A stretch of DNA of 64,000 bases, from positions 6,965,519-7,029,518 of the forward strand of contig NZ_KB911581.1 in assembly GCF_000383595.1 (NCBI RefSeq), read 5' to 3'. Source of the stretch: Streptomyces bottropensis ATCC 25435 (GTDB lineage: Bacteria; Actinomycetota; Actinomycetes; Streptomycetales; Streptomycetaceae). The notes beneath the pieces were generated by a model. It was not told the DNA's origin and did not search any database. It saw nothing but the letters and a program-made list of their open reading frames with translations. The first letter of the stretch is position 1. Every line of letters starts with the position of its first letter. Below are positions 8,054 through 16,590 of this stretch, piece after piece. Made by a program: the position numbers and the translations under genes.

Positions 8054-8806
8054 TCAACTCCCCTTCGCGTGGCGCCTGGTGAGCGCCCATGGCAGATGGG
8101 ACCGGTGGTGGCCGTCACCGGCCGCTCCGTCGCGCTCGTCGTGCCGCACCGTGCCGTCGCGGTGGGCCGGGTCCTGTCGCCCGGCGGTGTCGTGCCGGTC
8201 CGCGCGCGCGTCCCGGCGGCCCGGTGTCACCAGGTCCTCGAACAGGGCGCGGGCCTCGATCATGGCCTCGCGCATCTCCTCGGTACCGGTACCGGGGCCG
8301 GCGCCGTCGGCGGTGCCGGCCTGGCCGTGGACGCCGTCGCCGGTGGTGTGCGCCGCGAGGTGCACCCGGCGGTAGCCGTGCACATGGTGGGCGTGGTGGA
8401 CGGACAGCGCCTCCACCTGGGTCTCGTAGTGGCCGCCGTCCGGGAAGCCGCGCGCCGCGGCCACCTCGGAGAGCAGCCGGTCGGCCTCGGCGACCGCCTC
8501 ACGGGGCGAATCGACGAAGCGTTCCTGGGCGGCCGCCCAGCGGGACTCGTAGCGTTCGCGCTCCGCGCTCGGCAGCGCACGCTTCTCCATCGAGCCGTGC
8601 CGCTTCACCCGCTCCGCGAGCTCCCGGGCGGCGGCCCGCTCGTCGCCGTCATGGCGGGTCACGGTCCGGTCGTACTCCGGTCCGAACCGCCGCTTCAGCG
8701 ATCCGCCGCCACCCGTACCCGCACGGGCACGCCCGGCCAGGACGGCCGCCACAACGACCACGACCGCCACGATCACGATCAAAGCGATGATCAAGCCTGT
8801 GGACAT
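8054..8806 (-). CDS. Membrane-anchored hypothetical protein, paralogue of the downstream gene
   Basis: This 250-residue protein starts with MSTG and a long hydrophobic helix (about 5-25, nearly all Ile/Val/Ala), then GRARAG and a helical domain. The helical domain includes LKRRFGPEYDRTV and RFVDSPREAVAEADRLLSEVAAARGF. The second block is shared with the C-terminal domain of the gene 7 bp downstream. The C-terminal third is His/Asp/Gly-rich (HHAHHVHGYRRVHLAAH, then acidic low complexity). The ORF could extend upstream to 8899, but ATG 8806 begins directly before the membrane helix. The function is unknown. A His-rich tail beside a membrane anchor might bind metal, which is speculation. Confidence 0.8.
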   Translation of the reverse strand: MSTGLIIALIVIVAVVVVVAAVLAGRARAGTGGGGSLKRRFGPEYDRTVTRHDGDERAAARELAERVKRHGSMEKRALPSAERERYESRWAAAQERFVDSPREAVAEADRLLSEVAAARGFPDGGHYETQVEALSVHHAHHVHGYRRVHLAAHTTGDGVHGQAGTADGAGPGTGTEEMREAMIEARALFEDLVTPGRRDARADRHDTAGRQDPAHRDGTVRHDERDGAAGDGHHRSHLPWALTRRHAKGS

Positions 8807-8960
8807 GAATGCCTTCCAGAGTCCTCGGCCCGCCCGGGCGTCTCGCCCCATCGGGCCGTTTCGGACCGGGTTGCCCGAACCCGTTCGTTCAAACGGCAAG
8901 CGCGTGGGAGGCGGACATCGGCGTAAATCGTTTGCGGGTCACCCGCCCCCGCTTCCGACA

Positions 8961-9521
8961 ATGACCGCCATGACCCACATCGCCCCCGTCCCCCACCTCG
9001 CCCACCCCGCTCGCACCGCCCCCACGCCGCCCGGCTGGTCCGTGGCCGAGGAGCCGTACGACTCCCCCGTCGCCGCCGCGCTCTGGCGGGCGTACTACAC
9101 CGAGGTGAGCGACCGCTGGTACCTCCTGTACGAGGGGCACGCCACCGACCCGGACGAACTGGAGCGGGAGATCGCGGCGGACACCGGGGAGTATCTGGCG
9201 CCGCCGGGCGGGCTGCTGCTGGTGGCGCGCTACGGGGGCGAGCCGGCCGGGACGGCGGGGGTGCGGCTGACGGACACCGCGACGGCCGAGCTGAAGCGGG
9301 TGTTCCTGTTGCCGCAGGCGCGCGGCAGGGGCGGTGCCGCGCTCCTCGTGAACGCGGCCGAGGACGCGGCCCGCGCGCTCGGCGCCGAGCGGATCGTCCT
9401 CGACACCCGCGGCGACCTGGTCGAGGCCCGCGCGCTGTACGCCCGGCTGGGTTACGAGGAGAGCGCCCCGCACAACGACCAGGCGTACGCGGAGCACTGG
9501 TTCACGAAGACACTGACGTAG
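8961..9521 (+). CDS. GNAT family N-acetyltransferase
   Basis: The protein has 186 residues with a GNAT core. The acetyl-CoA pyrophosphate loop appears as LPQARGRGGAALLVNAAEDAARALG (Q/RxxGxG/A type) at about 116-140, and the C-terminal ALYARLGYEES strand is typical. The substrate is unknown. ATG at 8961 or 8970 are both possible; neither has a strong ribosome-binding site. The 3' end overlaps the end of the convergent MFS gene by 20 bp. The upstream 150 bp are shared with the divergent membrane-anchored gene's promoter region. Confidence 0.85.
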   Translation: MTAMTHIAPVPHLAHPARTAPTPPGWSVAEEPYDSPVAAALWRAYYTEVSDRWYLLYEGHATDPDELEREIAADTGEYLAPPGGLLLVARYGGEPAGTAGVRLTDTATAELKRVFLLPQARGRGGAALLVNAAEDAARALGAERIVLDTRGDLVEARALYARLGYEESAPHNDQAYAEHWFTKTLT

Positions 9522-11748
9522 ACGTGTCGGACGCGGGGGGCGGGGGCGGTGTGGGCGGCGTACCCGGGGCCGTCCCGCCCGACGGCCGTCGTGTGATCGA
9601 CCCGCCGTCGTGCGGGCGTTCCGCGTCGGAGCCGCACAGCTCGGCGTTGAGTTCCCCGACGAGACGGACGAGGTCGGTGGGGCGGTCGGGCCCCCACCAG
9701 TCGCCGAGGAGTTCCGCGAGGGAGTCCTCGCGGGCCTGGGCGAGCCGGTCGGCGGCCTCATGGCCGGCGTCGGTGAGGACGAGGTCGATGCCGTCGCGGC
9801 GGGCGAGGCGGCGCCCCTCGACCTGCCGGGTCGCGGCCATGATCACATCGAGCGGGACGGTGCTGCGTTCCGCGAGCACGGCCGGTTCGGCCCAGCCGTA
9901 CCGCCGGATCCGCAGCAGCAGCCAACTGGTGGCGGGCAGCAGGTCGTAGCCGGCCCGTGCGGTGATCTTCCGGTAGACCTCGCGGCGGCCCTCCCGCGAC
10001 CCGAGCACCGACAGCGCCCGGCACACCTCGTCGTACGACGACCGCTCGACCGGGTTGCTGGCGAGCGTCTCCGTGGCGTCGGGCGCCGTCACGGAGGCCC
10101 GCAGCCGGTCCTCGCGCAGGAACCAGGCGAGGACGAAGCCGAGCAGGGCGACCGGAGCCGCGTAGACGAAGACGTCGGTGATGGAGGACGCGTACGCGTC
10201 GAGGACGGACGGGCGCAGCGCGGCCGGGAGTTCGGCGATCTCACGCGGGTCGGCCTTCAGCCCGTCCACGCTCACGCCGGACGGGAGCTGGGCCCCGTCG
10301 AGTGCGTCGGTGAGCTTCTCGCCGAGGTGCCCGGCGAAGACCGTGCCGAAGACGGCCACGCCGAACGAGGCGCCGATGGAACGGAAGAAGGTCGCGCCGG
10401 AGGTGGCGACGCCGAGGTCCTCGTAGGGGACCGCGTTCTGCACGACGAGGACGAGGACCTGCATGACGAGGCCGAGCCCGAGTCCGAAGACGAAGAGGTA
10501 GGCGCTCATCTCACCGTTGCCGCTGTCCGCGTCGAGCTGATGCAGAAGCAGCAGGCCCAGCGTGGTGACCCCCGTACCGACGACGGGGAAGACCTTCCAG
10601 CGGCCCGTGCGGCTGACGATCTGCCCGGAGACCGTCGAGGACAGCAACAGCCCGAACACCATCGGCAGCATGTGCACACCCGACATGGTCGGTGACACGC
10701 CCTTGACGACCTGGAGGAACGTCGGCAGATAGGTCATCGCGCCGAACATCGCGAAGCCGACGACGAAGCTGATCACGGCGGAGAGGGTGAAGGTGTGGAC
10801 GCGGAACAGCTTGAGGGGCAGGACGGGTTCGGCGGCCCGCCGCTCGACGGCCACGAAGACGACGACGAGCAGGACGGCCAGGACGGAGAGGCCGATGATC
10901 TGCGGTGAGTCCCAGTCCCACGTGGTGCCGCCGAGGGAGGCGACCAGGACCAGACAGGTGGCCACGGAGGCGATGAGGAAGGTGCCGAGGTAGTCGATGA
11001 CATGCCGTTCGGCCCGGCGCGGGATGCGCAGCACGGCGGCGATGACGAGCAACGCCACCGCTCCGACGGGCAGGTTGACGTAGAACACCCAACGCCAGCT
11101 CAGATGCTCGGTGAACAGCCCGCCGAGCAGCGGCCCGAGCACACTCGTCGCGCCGAAGACCGCGCCGAACAGCCCCTGATAGCGCCCGCGTTCGCGGGGC
11201 GGGACGAGATCGCCGACGATCGCCATCGACAGCACCATCAGCCCGCCGCCGCCGAGCCCCTGCAGGGCCCGGAACCCGATCAGCTGCGGCATGTTCTGCG
11301 CCGCCCCGCACAGCGCCGACCCGATGAGAAAAATCACGATCGCCGTCTGGAAGAGCCGCTTGCGGCCGTACTGGTCGCCGAGCTTGCCCCACAGCGGGGT
11401 CGCCGCCGTCGCGGCCAGCATGTACGCCGTGACCACCCACGAGAGGTGCTCCAGCCCGCCCAGTTCGCTCACGATCGTGGGCAGCGCCGTCGACACGATC
11501 GTCTGGTCCAGCGCCGCCAGCAGCATGCCCAGCAGCAGGGCCCCGATGGAGACCATCACCCCGCCGGGCACCCCCTCGGCGACGGGAACGCCCTGGCCAC
11601 GGGGGCCGGGCGGGGGCGTGCCCCCGGCGGCGAGGCCGGTGTCGCCGGTGCCGTCACCGGTGCGCGCGGTGCCGGCACGCGCGCCGGCGGCGGCGTTCGC
11701 GTGCTCGTCGCCGCCGTCGGCGGGGGCGTGGCTGGTGTCGTCGGTCAT
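9502..11748 (-). CDS. MFS drug-efflux transporter (DHA2/EmrB-QacA) with C-terminal winged-helix domain
   Basis: The protein has 748 residues from ATG 11748, preceded by GGGAGG at ideal spacing. The N-terminal 60 residues are low complexity. Residues about 60-560 form a 14-helix DHA2 transporter, with LDQTIVSTALPTI, WVVTAYMLAATAATPLWGKLGD and GRKRLF as family motifs. After the last helix, a 140-residue region follows (SYDEVCRALSVLGSREGRREVYRKITARAGYDLLPATSWLLLRI...). It looks like a MarR/PadR winged helix, ending in LTDAGHEAADRLAQARE. Such pumps export antibiotics or toxic compounds with proton exchange. The fused DNA-binding-like domain is unusual but occurs in actinobacterial homologues I recall. 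No separate regulator lies next to it. Confidence 0.85.
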   Translation of the reverse strand: MTDDTSHAPADGGDEHANAAAGARAGTARTGDGTGDTGLAAGGTPPPGPRGQGVPVAEGVPGGVMVSIGALLLGMLLAALDQTIVSTALPTIVSELGGLEHLSWVVTAYMLAATAATPLWGKLGDQYGRKRLFQTAIVIFLIGSALCGAAQNMPQLIGFRALQGLGGGGLMVLSMAIVGDLVPPRERGRYQGLFGAVFGATSVLGPLLGGLFTEHLSWRWVFYVNLPVGAVALLVIAAVLRIPRRAERHVIDYLGTFLIASVATCLVLVASLGGTTWDWDSPQIIGLSVLAVLLVVVFVAVERRAAEPVLPLKLFRVHTFTLSAVISFVVGFAMFGAMTYLPTFLQVVKGVSPTMSGVHMLPMVFGLLLSSTVSGQIVSRTGRWKVFPVVGTGVTTLGLLLLHQLDADSGNGEMSAYLFVFGLGLGLVMQVLVLVVQNAVPYEDLGVATSGATFFRSIGASFGVAVFGTVFAGHLGEKLTDALDGAQLPSGVSVDGLKADPREIAELPAALRPSVLDAYASSITDVFVYAAPVALLGFVLAWFLREDRLRASVTAPDATETLASNPVERSSYDEVCRALSVLGSREGRREVYRKITARAGYDLLPATSWLLLRIRRYGWAEPAVLAERSTVPLDVIMAATRQVEGRRLARRDGIDLVLTDAGHEAADRLAQAREDSLAELLGDWWGPDRPTDLVRLVGELNAELCGSDAERPHDGGSITRRPSGGTAPGTPPTPPPPPASDTSTSVSS

Positions 11749-11957
11749 GCAGACCTCCCGTGGGGCCGAGGGTCTCCCACAGCGTGCTAGTACAACGTCC
11801 TTGGGTTTCCTCTTCCTCCATGTCCATTCCATCGTGGTCGGTGTGACCGGGTATGGCCTGTCGAGCCGTTCCGGAACCCTTGATTCCAAGGGCAACCGGG
11901 AGATTCTGTGTCGGCCATTTGCTTAAACTCTGGAGTCTTCACGGGGAGGAACGACAC

Positions 11958-13223
11958 GTGAGTGAACCGACCAGTCACATATGCCCGGAATGCTCCACCC
12001 CCCGGGCCTCGGACGGCACGCCGTCCTGCGCGTGCGGCCGCCGCGCGTCCGAGGCCCTGCTCGAAACCCGTACGGCCGAGGCGGCGGCCGCGGAGGACTT
12101 CGACCCCCTCCGGATTCGCCCGTACGTGGAACTGGGCGAGGAACGGGGCGGGCACGACGGCCGCGACGGCTCGGCCGTCGCGACGGGTGACGGACGGGGA
12201 CCCGACCGGACGTCGACGATCGCCATGCCGATGACCACGGCGGCGACCACGGCAGCGACCACGGCGGCGACAGCGGCCACGACGACGACAGCGGCTCCCG
12301 GGCTGGACCCGACGGACACACGGGCGTTCGGCCGACGGGGTGAGGGGGCGGGCGGGGCGGGATTCGACGGGTGGGGCACGTCGAGTACAGCAGGTACGTC
12401 CGGTACGTCCGGTGCGCCGGGTGCGCCGGGTACACGGGGTGCGTCGCACTCCGCCGCTTCGACCCGGGCGCTGTTCCCGGCACCGCCGTCGCAGCCCTCG
12501 ACGCAGCCCTCGACGCAGGCCTCCTCGCCGGACGCCGCCGCGGGGCACCCCGTACGTCGTCGGCGACGCCGCCGCCGTGCGGGGATCGCCGTCGTCCTGG
12601 CCGGTACCGCCGCCGCGGGGGTGATGGCCGCCGCCGGGTTCGCGAGCGGACTGTTCTCGTACAACGCCCCTGAACGCGACCGCGCGCTGCCGGACGACCT
12701 GCGGGCGAGCGCGCCGGACGTGTCGCCGGACGGGGAGGCGTCACCGGCGGGGCCGTCCGGGGAGGGCGAGGGCGGGGCGCCCGCACCGGCGCCGGGTGGC
12801 GGCGGGGGCAAGGCGACGACCCCGAGCCCCACGCGGAGCCCGTCCCCTTCACCCTCGGCGTCGGAGGCGTCCGGCTCGCCGTCGCCGTCGGTCTCGGCCG
12901 ACCCGACGCAGAGCGGCTCGCCCAGCGCCGGCGCCTCCACCGGCTCGTCGGCCACCGGCTCGGACGGGTCGAAGGACAGCCGCATGGTCGCGCCCAAGAC
13001 GCTCCGCCCGGGTGACGACGACCCCGAGGTCACCGAACTCCAGCTGCGGCTGCGTCAGTTGGGCCTCTACACCGGCGACATCGACAAGAACTACGACGAC
13101 CAGGTCGAACAGGCCGTCCTCTTCTACCAGAGCAGCCGCGGCATCACGAAGGACCAGGACGAGCCGGGCGTCTACGGCCTGGTGACCCGGGAGCGACTGG
13201 AGTCCGAGACGAAGCAGCCGTGA
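11958..13223 (+). CDS. Membrane protein with zinc-ribbon-like N-terminus and peptidoglycan-binding domain
   Basis: The protein has 421 residues from GTG 11958 (upstream GGGGAGGAA). The start ICPECSTPRASDGTPSCACG is a cysteine-pair motif that could bind zinc. A long Ala/Thr/Gly-rich region follows, with short repeats such as TTAATTAATTAA and GTSGTSGAPGAPG. A basic stretch RRRRRR leads into a transmembrane helix near residue 200 (AGIAVVLAGTAAAGVMAAAGF). A Pro/Ser/Gly-rich spacer then leads to a C-terminal PG_binding_1 domain (DDDPEVTELQLRLRQLGLYTGDIDKNYDDQVEQAVLFYQ). It is probably anchored with the cytoplasmic end sensing or tethering and the outer end gripping peptidoglycan. The partner is unknown. 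Confidence 0.82.
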   Translation: MSEPTSHICPECSTPRASDGTPSCACGRRASEALLETRTAEAAAAEDFDPLRIRPYVELGEERGGHDGRDGSAVATGDGRGPDRTSTIAMPMTTAATTAATTAATAATTTTAAPGLDPTDTRAFGRRGEGAGGAGFDGWGTSSTAGTSGTSGAPGAPGTRGASHSAASTRALFPAPPSQPSTQPSTQASSPDAAAGHPVRRRRRRRRAGIAVVLAGTAAAGVMAAAGFASGLFSYNAPERDRALPDDLRASAPDVSPDGEASPAGPSGEGEGGAPAPAPGGGGGKATTPSPTRSPSPSPSASEASGSPSPSVSADPTQSGSPSAGASTGSSATGSDGSKDSRMVAPKTLRPGDDDPEVTELQLRLRQLGLYTGDIDKNYDDQVEQAVLFYQSSRGITKDQDEPGVYGLVTRERLESETKQP

Positions 13224-13337
13224 CCCACGGGGCAGGGCGGAGCCGGCGATCGAAGGGAGCGACGGGGGCGACGGGGGCCGAGCACGACCGACGGGGTGGC
13301 GCGGGGGTCGGCCGACGTTCTCTCGTCGTGGGTGATG

Positions 13338-13343
13338 CAGGAT
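13338..13343 (+). promoter_or_regulatory. Leaderless -10 element of the ABM gene
   Basis: CAGGAT ends 6 nt before ATG 13350, the spacing seen at several genes in this window. Confidence 0.4.
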
Positions 13344-13349
13344 GAGGGC

Positions 13350-13670
13350 ATGAGCATCGTCAAGATCAATGTCCTCACTGTTCCGGCGGAGCAGCGCGAG
13401 GTGCTGGAGAAGCGGTTCGCCTCCCGCGCCGGAGTGGTCGAGAACTCCGACGGCTTCGAGTGGTTCGAGCTGCTGCGTCCCGTCGACGGCACCGACAACT
13501 ACCTCGTCTACACCCGCTGGCGCGACGAAGCCGCCTTCCAGGCGTGGATGGACGGCCCCATGAAGCAGGCCCACCAGGGCGGCGGCGACCGCCCGCGGCC
13601 GGCCGCCTCCGACTCGTCCGTCTGGACGTTCGAGGTCATCCAGCAGACGGGCGCGAAGACCGGTTCCTGA
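13350..13670 (+). CDS. Antibiotic biosynthesis monooxygenase (ABM/IsdG-like) family protein
   Basis: This is a 106-residue single-domain protein of the dimeric ferredoxin-like ABM fold. The blocks VKINVLTVPAEQREVLEKRF, DGFEWFELLRPVDGTDNYLVYTRWRDEAAFQAWM and the C-terminal SSVWTFEVIQ are characteristic. Members include heme-degrading IsdG/MhuD-type enzymes and quinone-forming monooxygenases. The WFELLRP...YLVYTRW pattern is close to the actinobacterial heme-oxygenase-like branch, but heme binding is not shown. The start is supported by a CAGGAT -10 six nt upstream, so the gene is probably leaderless. It appears to stand alone. Confidence 0.85.
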   Translation: MSIVKINVLTVPAEQREVLEKRFASRAGVVENSDGFEWFELLRPVDGTDNYLVYTRWRDEAAFQAWMDGPMKQAHQGGGDRPRPAASDSSVWTFEVIQQTGAKTGS

Positions 13671-13772
13671 CGGACACCGTCACCGGTAGCACCAGCACTC
13701 CCCACATCCACCCCCTCGCCCCCGTCCGACGGCTGCGCAAGCTCCGCCGGGCGGGGGCGAGCCGGTCCGCTG

Positions 13773-13796
13773 AGTACCCACCTTTTTGTGGGTACT
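13773..13796. promoter_or_regulatory. HxlR-type operator-like palindrome without an adjacent intact gene
   Basis: Perfect 9-bp arms AGTACCCAC (13773-13781) and GTGGGTACT (13788-13796) have a 6-bp T-rich spacer. A related ACCCACCTATTTT half lies at 14340-14352 beside the HxlR gene start. No credible gene follows the palindrome in either direction. Confidence 0.5.
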
Positions 13797-13934
13797 TGGC
13801 GAGCTGAGCCCGTCGGGCGACCCTTGTGGAGAAGGAGCGGCCGACAGGTCGCACGGCACGGACCAGGGGACCGAAGGCGGACGCGATGAACACGACGGCG
13901 ACGGTGATCACGGCGATGACGACGGCGTGAGGCG

Positions 13935-14303
13935 TCACGAAGCCGGGCGGCACACGGTCTCGTCCTCGACCCCCGTGAGGGTCTCCAGGCGCCGGTGCCC
14001 CCAGTCCGACAACGGCCCCAGTGCCTCGGAGAGTTCACGGCCGAACGGGGTCAGGCTGTACACGGTCTTCAGCGGCAGCACGTCGTGCACCTCCCGATGC
14101 ACGAGCCCGTCGGTCTCCATCTCCCGGAGTGCCTGAGTCAGCACCTTCTCGCTCAGGCCCGGCAGTGTCCGGCGCAGTTCACCCGGGCGGTGCGGGCCGG
14201 ACTCCATCAGCCAGAGCAGCGACGTCTTCCACTTGCCCTCGATCACGGCGATCGCCGCGGTCACCCCGCAGACATTCGGGTCCTGGGCACGTTTGCGCGA
14301 CAT
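13935..14303 (-). CDS. HxlR family transcriptional regulator
   Basis: This winged-helix protein has 122 residues. The family signature is complete: CGVTAAIAVIEGKWKTSLLWLM at about 12-33 (HxlR Cys and GKW), PGELRRTLPGLSEKVLTQALREMETDGLV for the recognition helix, and VYSLTPFGRELSEAL for the wing and dimer helix. The single N-terminal Cys could be redox-sensitive, as in YodB/HypR-type members. ATG 14303 has a strong AGGGGGAG site; the ORF could extend to 14345. It is divergent from an imine-reductase-like gene, and the short intergenic region carries ACCCACCTATTTT, similar to half of the palindrome at 13773. It likely controls the divergent gene. Confidence 0.9.
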   Translation of the reverse strand: MSRKRAQDPNVCGVTAAIAVIEGKWKTSLLWLMESGPHRPGELRRTLPGLSEKVLTQALREMETDGLVHREVHDVLPLKTVYSLTPFGRELSEALGPLSDWGHRRLETLTGVEDETVCRPAS

Positions 14304-14339
14304 TCTCGCTCCCCCTCGCCCGTTCGTGGCGAATCGACA

Positions 14340-14352
14340 ACCCACCTATTTT
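14340..14352. promoter_or_regulatory. Possible HxlR half-site between the divergent genes
   Basis: ACCCACCTATTTT resembles ACCCACCTTTTT in the perfect palindrome at 13773-13796. It lies between the HxlR and imine-reductase-like starts. Confidence 0.35.
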
Positions 14353-14371
14353 CCACAGGAGTTACCGAGTC

Positions 14372-15319
14372 ATGCCCGCACACACCGTAGAGCCCACCAG
14401 CAGCGCCACCGGTACGGCCACCCCCGCCCCCACCGTCACCGTACTCGGCCTGGGCCCGATGGGCCGTGCCCTCGCCGACGCGTTCCTCGACGCCGGGGTA
14501 CGGACGACGGTCTGGAACCGCACGCCGGGGCGGGACGCCGAACTGGTCGCGCGGGGCGCGGTCGGCGCCGGGTCGGCCGAGGAGGCGGTGGCCGCGAGCG
14601 CGCTGACCGTCGTCTGCGTCGTGAACTACGACGCCTCGGACGCGATACTGCGAAACCCGGCGGTCACCCGGGCCCTCAAGGGCCGCGCGGTGGTCAACCT
14701 GACCGCCGACACCCCGGACCGGGCCCGCTCCACCGCCGGCTGGGCGGCCGAGCACGGCGTCGACTACCTGGACGGGGCGATCATGACGCCGACGCCGACC
14801 ATCGGCACGCCGGACGGTGTGTTCCTCTACAGCGGAGCGGCGGACCTCTACCGCACCCACCGGCCCGTGCTGGACGCGCTCGACGGCACCCACACCCACC
14901 TCGGCGAGGAGATCGGCCGGGCGGCGACGTACGACATCGCGCTGCTCGACCTCTTCTGGACCTCGATCGCGGGCTACACCCACGCCCTGGCGCTGGCCCG
15001 TGCGGAGGGGGTCGGCGCGCGGGAGCTGACCCCGTTCGCCCAGGGGATCGCCGCGATCCTCCCCGCGCTGTTCGAGGCGGGGGCGGAGGAGGTCGACAGC
15101 GGCCGGCACTCCGGCGAGGGCAATCCGCTCACCTCGGCGGTGTCGACCATGGCCCACATCGTCCAGGTCTCCGAGTCCCACGGCATCGACGCGAGCATCA
15201 TGCGGTCGGCCGAGGGCTTCGCCCGCCGAGCGATAGCCCGAGGCCACGGCACGGACGGCTTCACCCGCCTGACGGACGTCCTCGACGACCCCGAGCCGAT
15301 CGCCCCCGGCCGGCACTGA
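14372..15319 (+). CDS. NAD(P)-binding 6PGDH-like / imine reductase-like protein
   Basis: The protein has 315 residues. After a Thr/Ala-rich 20-residue lead comes a Rossmann fold VTVLGLGPMGRALADAFLDAG, then TTVWNRTPGR, the NADPH-type Arg motif. The substrate-binding turn reads YLDGAIMTPTPTIGTPDGVFLYSG. The C-terminal half (LLDLFWTSIAGYTHALALARAEGV) is the all-helical dimer domain of beta-hydroxyacid dehydrogenases and imine reductases. The catalytic Lys position of 6PGDH-type enzymes is not obvious, which fits the imine reductase group. CAGGAG precedes ATG 14372. It is divergent from HxlR, its likely regulator. The physiological substrate is unknown. Confidence 0.87.
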   Translation: MPAHTVEPTSSATGTATPAPTVTVLGLGPMGRALADAFLDAGVRTTVWNRTPGRDAELVARGAVGAGSAEEAVAASALTVVCVVNYDASDAILRNPAVTRALKGRAVVNLTADTPDRARSTAGWAAEHGVDYLDGAIMTPTPTIGTPDGVFLYSGAADLYRTHRPVLDALDGTHTHLGEEIGRAATYDIALLDLFWTSIAGYTHALALARAEGVGARELTPFAQGIAAILPALFEAGAEEVDSGRHSGEGNPLTSAVSTMAHIVQVSESHGIDASIMRSAEGFARRAIARGHGTDGFTRLTDVLDDPEPIAPGRH

Positions 15320-15743
15320 CGGGTAGGGCGACGACCGACGCCGTCCGGGGGCCCTGGAACCCCCGCTCCACCCGCCTCACGGACACGGCCGGTCCGGGCG
15401 GCCACCGACCCGCTCGCCGCCGGTCGGCCGCAGGGAGCCGAAACCTGCCCCGCCGACCCCACGGTCTTGATCGCGGCCGGCCGATCACCACCGACCGGCG
15501 TGGGGACGGGACCCGGCATGGGTGGGGCCCCCGCATGGCCAGCCGGGCCTACCGACAGGGACACGTCGGCCACCTCGCCAACCCGCCAACCCGCCAACCC
15601 GCCAACCCGCCAACCACAGAAACGTCTGCGATGCGCAACCGGCCATCCCACAGTTCGACTTCACGACGACACCGGCCGGCTCCGCCGGGAAGCCGGAACA
15701 CCGGCATCACCGCGAGGGGGCGCGGGCGCCCCGCCGAGCCCCG
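15320..15743. other. 424-bp intergenic region with a tandem repeat
   Basis: I found no credible gene here. It holds the 8-bp tandem repeat at 15577-15615. The remainder is GC-rich sequence after the imine-reductase-like stop and before the convergent HAD stop. Confidence 0.6.
15577..15615. repeat. 8-bp tandem repeat (GCCAACCC)n
   Basis: Four exact GCCAACCC units (15577-15608) are followed by a fifth unit differing in its last base. It lies in a gene-free interval, so copy-number slippage would be tolerated. Confidence 0.9.
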
Positions 15744-16412
15744 TCAGCCGCGCACGTGCAGCCGTACCGCCCCGTCGTCCGCCACCTCGACCCGCACCGC
15801 CGTCAGGTCGGGCGCCACCACGTCCGGGCCGTGGGACCGTGCGCGCTCGCCGATGCCGACGACCCGCATCCCCGCGGCGCGCCCCGCCGCGATGCCGGCC
15901 TCGGAGTCCTCGAAGACGACGCAGTCCTCGGGCGCGACGCCCAGTTCGGCGGCCCCCTTCAGGAAACCCTCGGGGTCCGGCTTGCTCGCGCCCACCGACT
16001 CGGCGGTGACGCGCAGCTCGGGCAGCGGCAGCCCGGCCGCGGCCATCCGTGCCGTGGACAGCGGGACGTCCGCCGAGGTCACGAGGGCATGCGGCACGTC
16101 TCCGGCGACGAGGGCGGCGAGGAACTCCGGCGCGCCGGGTATCGGGACGACACCGTCCACGTCGGCGGTCTCCTCGGCCAGCAGCCGCGCGTTGTCCGCG
16201 AGGTTCTCCGCCATGGGCCGGTCGGGCAGGAGGACGGCCATGGTGGCGTATCCCTGGCGGCCGTGGACCACCTTCATGATCTCGGTGCCGTCCAGCCCGT
16301 GCCGCCCGGCCCAGCGCCGCCAGACCCGCTCGACGGCGGCGTCCGAGTTGACGAGGGTGCCGTCCATGTCCAGCAGGAGGGCGCGGGCGGTCAGAACGGT
16401 CGTGGCCGTCAT
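15744..16412 (-). CDS. HAD superfamily phosphatase (HAD-IA, sugar-phosphatase-like)
   Basis: This is a 222-residue haloacid-dehalogenase-type hydrolase. Motif I is ALLLDMDGTLVNSDAAVERVWRRWA (nucleophile Asp and acid/base Asp), motif II is HALVTSAD, motif III is the Lys in ESVGASKPDPEGF, and motif IV is CVVFEDSEAGIAAGRAAGM. The helical cap carries GRQGYATMAVLL. The arrangement matches glycerol-/sugar-phosphate phosphatases (YfbT/YniC-like subgroup); the true substrate is unknown. Start ATG 16412 is the first Met before the nucleophile motif. The ORF extends upstream to 16553 but without family similarity. No operon partner is evident. Confidence 0.88.
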   Translation of the reverse strand: MTATTVLTARALLLDMDGTLVNSDAAVERVWRRWAGRHGLDGTEIMKVVHGRQGYATMAVLLPDRPMAENLADNARLLAEETADVDGVVPIPGAPEFLAALVAGDVPHALVTSADVPLSTARMAAAGLPLPELRVTAESVGASKPDPEGFLKGAAELGVAPEDCVVFEDSEAGIAAGRAAGMRVVGIGERARSHGPDVVAPDLTAVRVEVADDGAVRLHVRG

Positions 16413-16590
16413 CAGCAGCTCCAAAACGCGAGGGGCGAGCAGGGGCCGCGGACGATCGGGCCCGGCGAGGCGGCCCGCAGGGACAAGGCGGCCCCGCCCA
16501 CCGGTCAGGGAATGCGGGCGGGAGCCACTTTGTTCACCCACGGTACAAAACAAACGGGGTTCCCCGCCACCCCGTCACCCACCCGGCCCC

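Noticed and set aside
13636..13953. 105-codon frame with a hydrophobic N-terminus on the minus strand
   Set aside because: It overlaps the ABM gene end and the HxlR gene end, reads through the palindrome at 13773 and has no recognisable family. It could be a remnant but cannot be supported.
15577..15615. Possible CRISPR array
   Set aside because: The units are 8 bp and directly abutting, with no spacers, so this is a simple tandem repeat.
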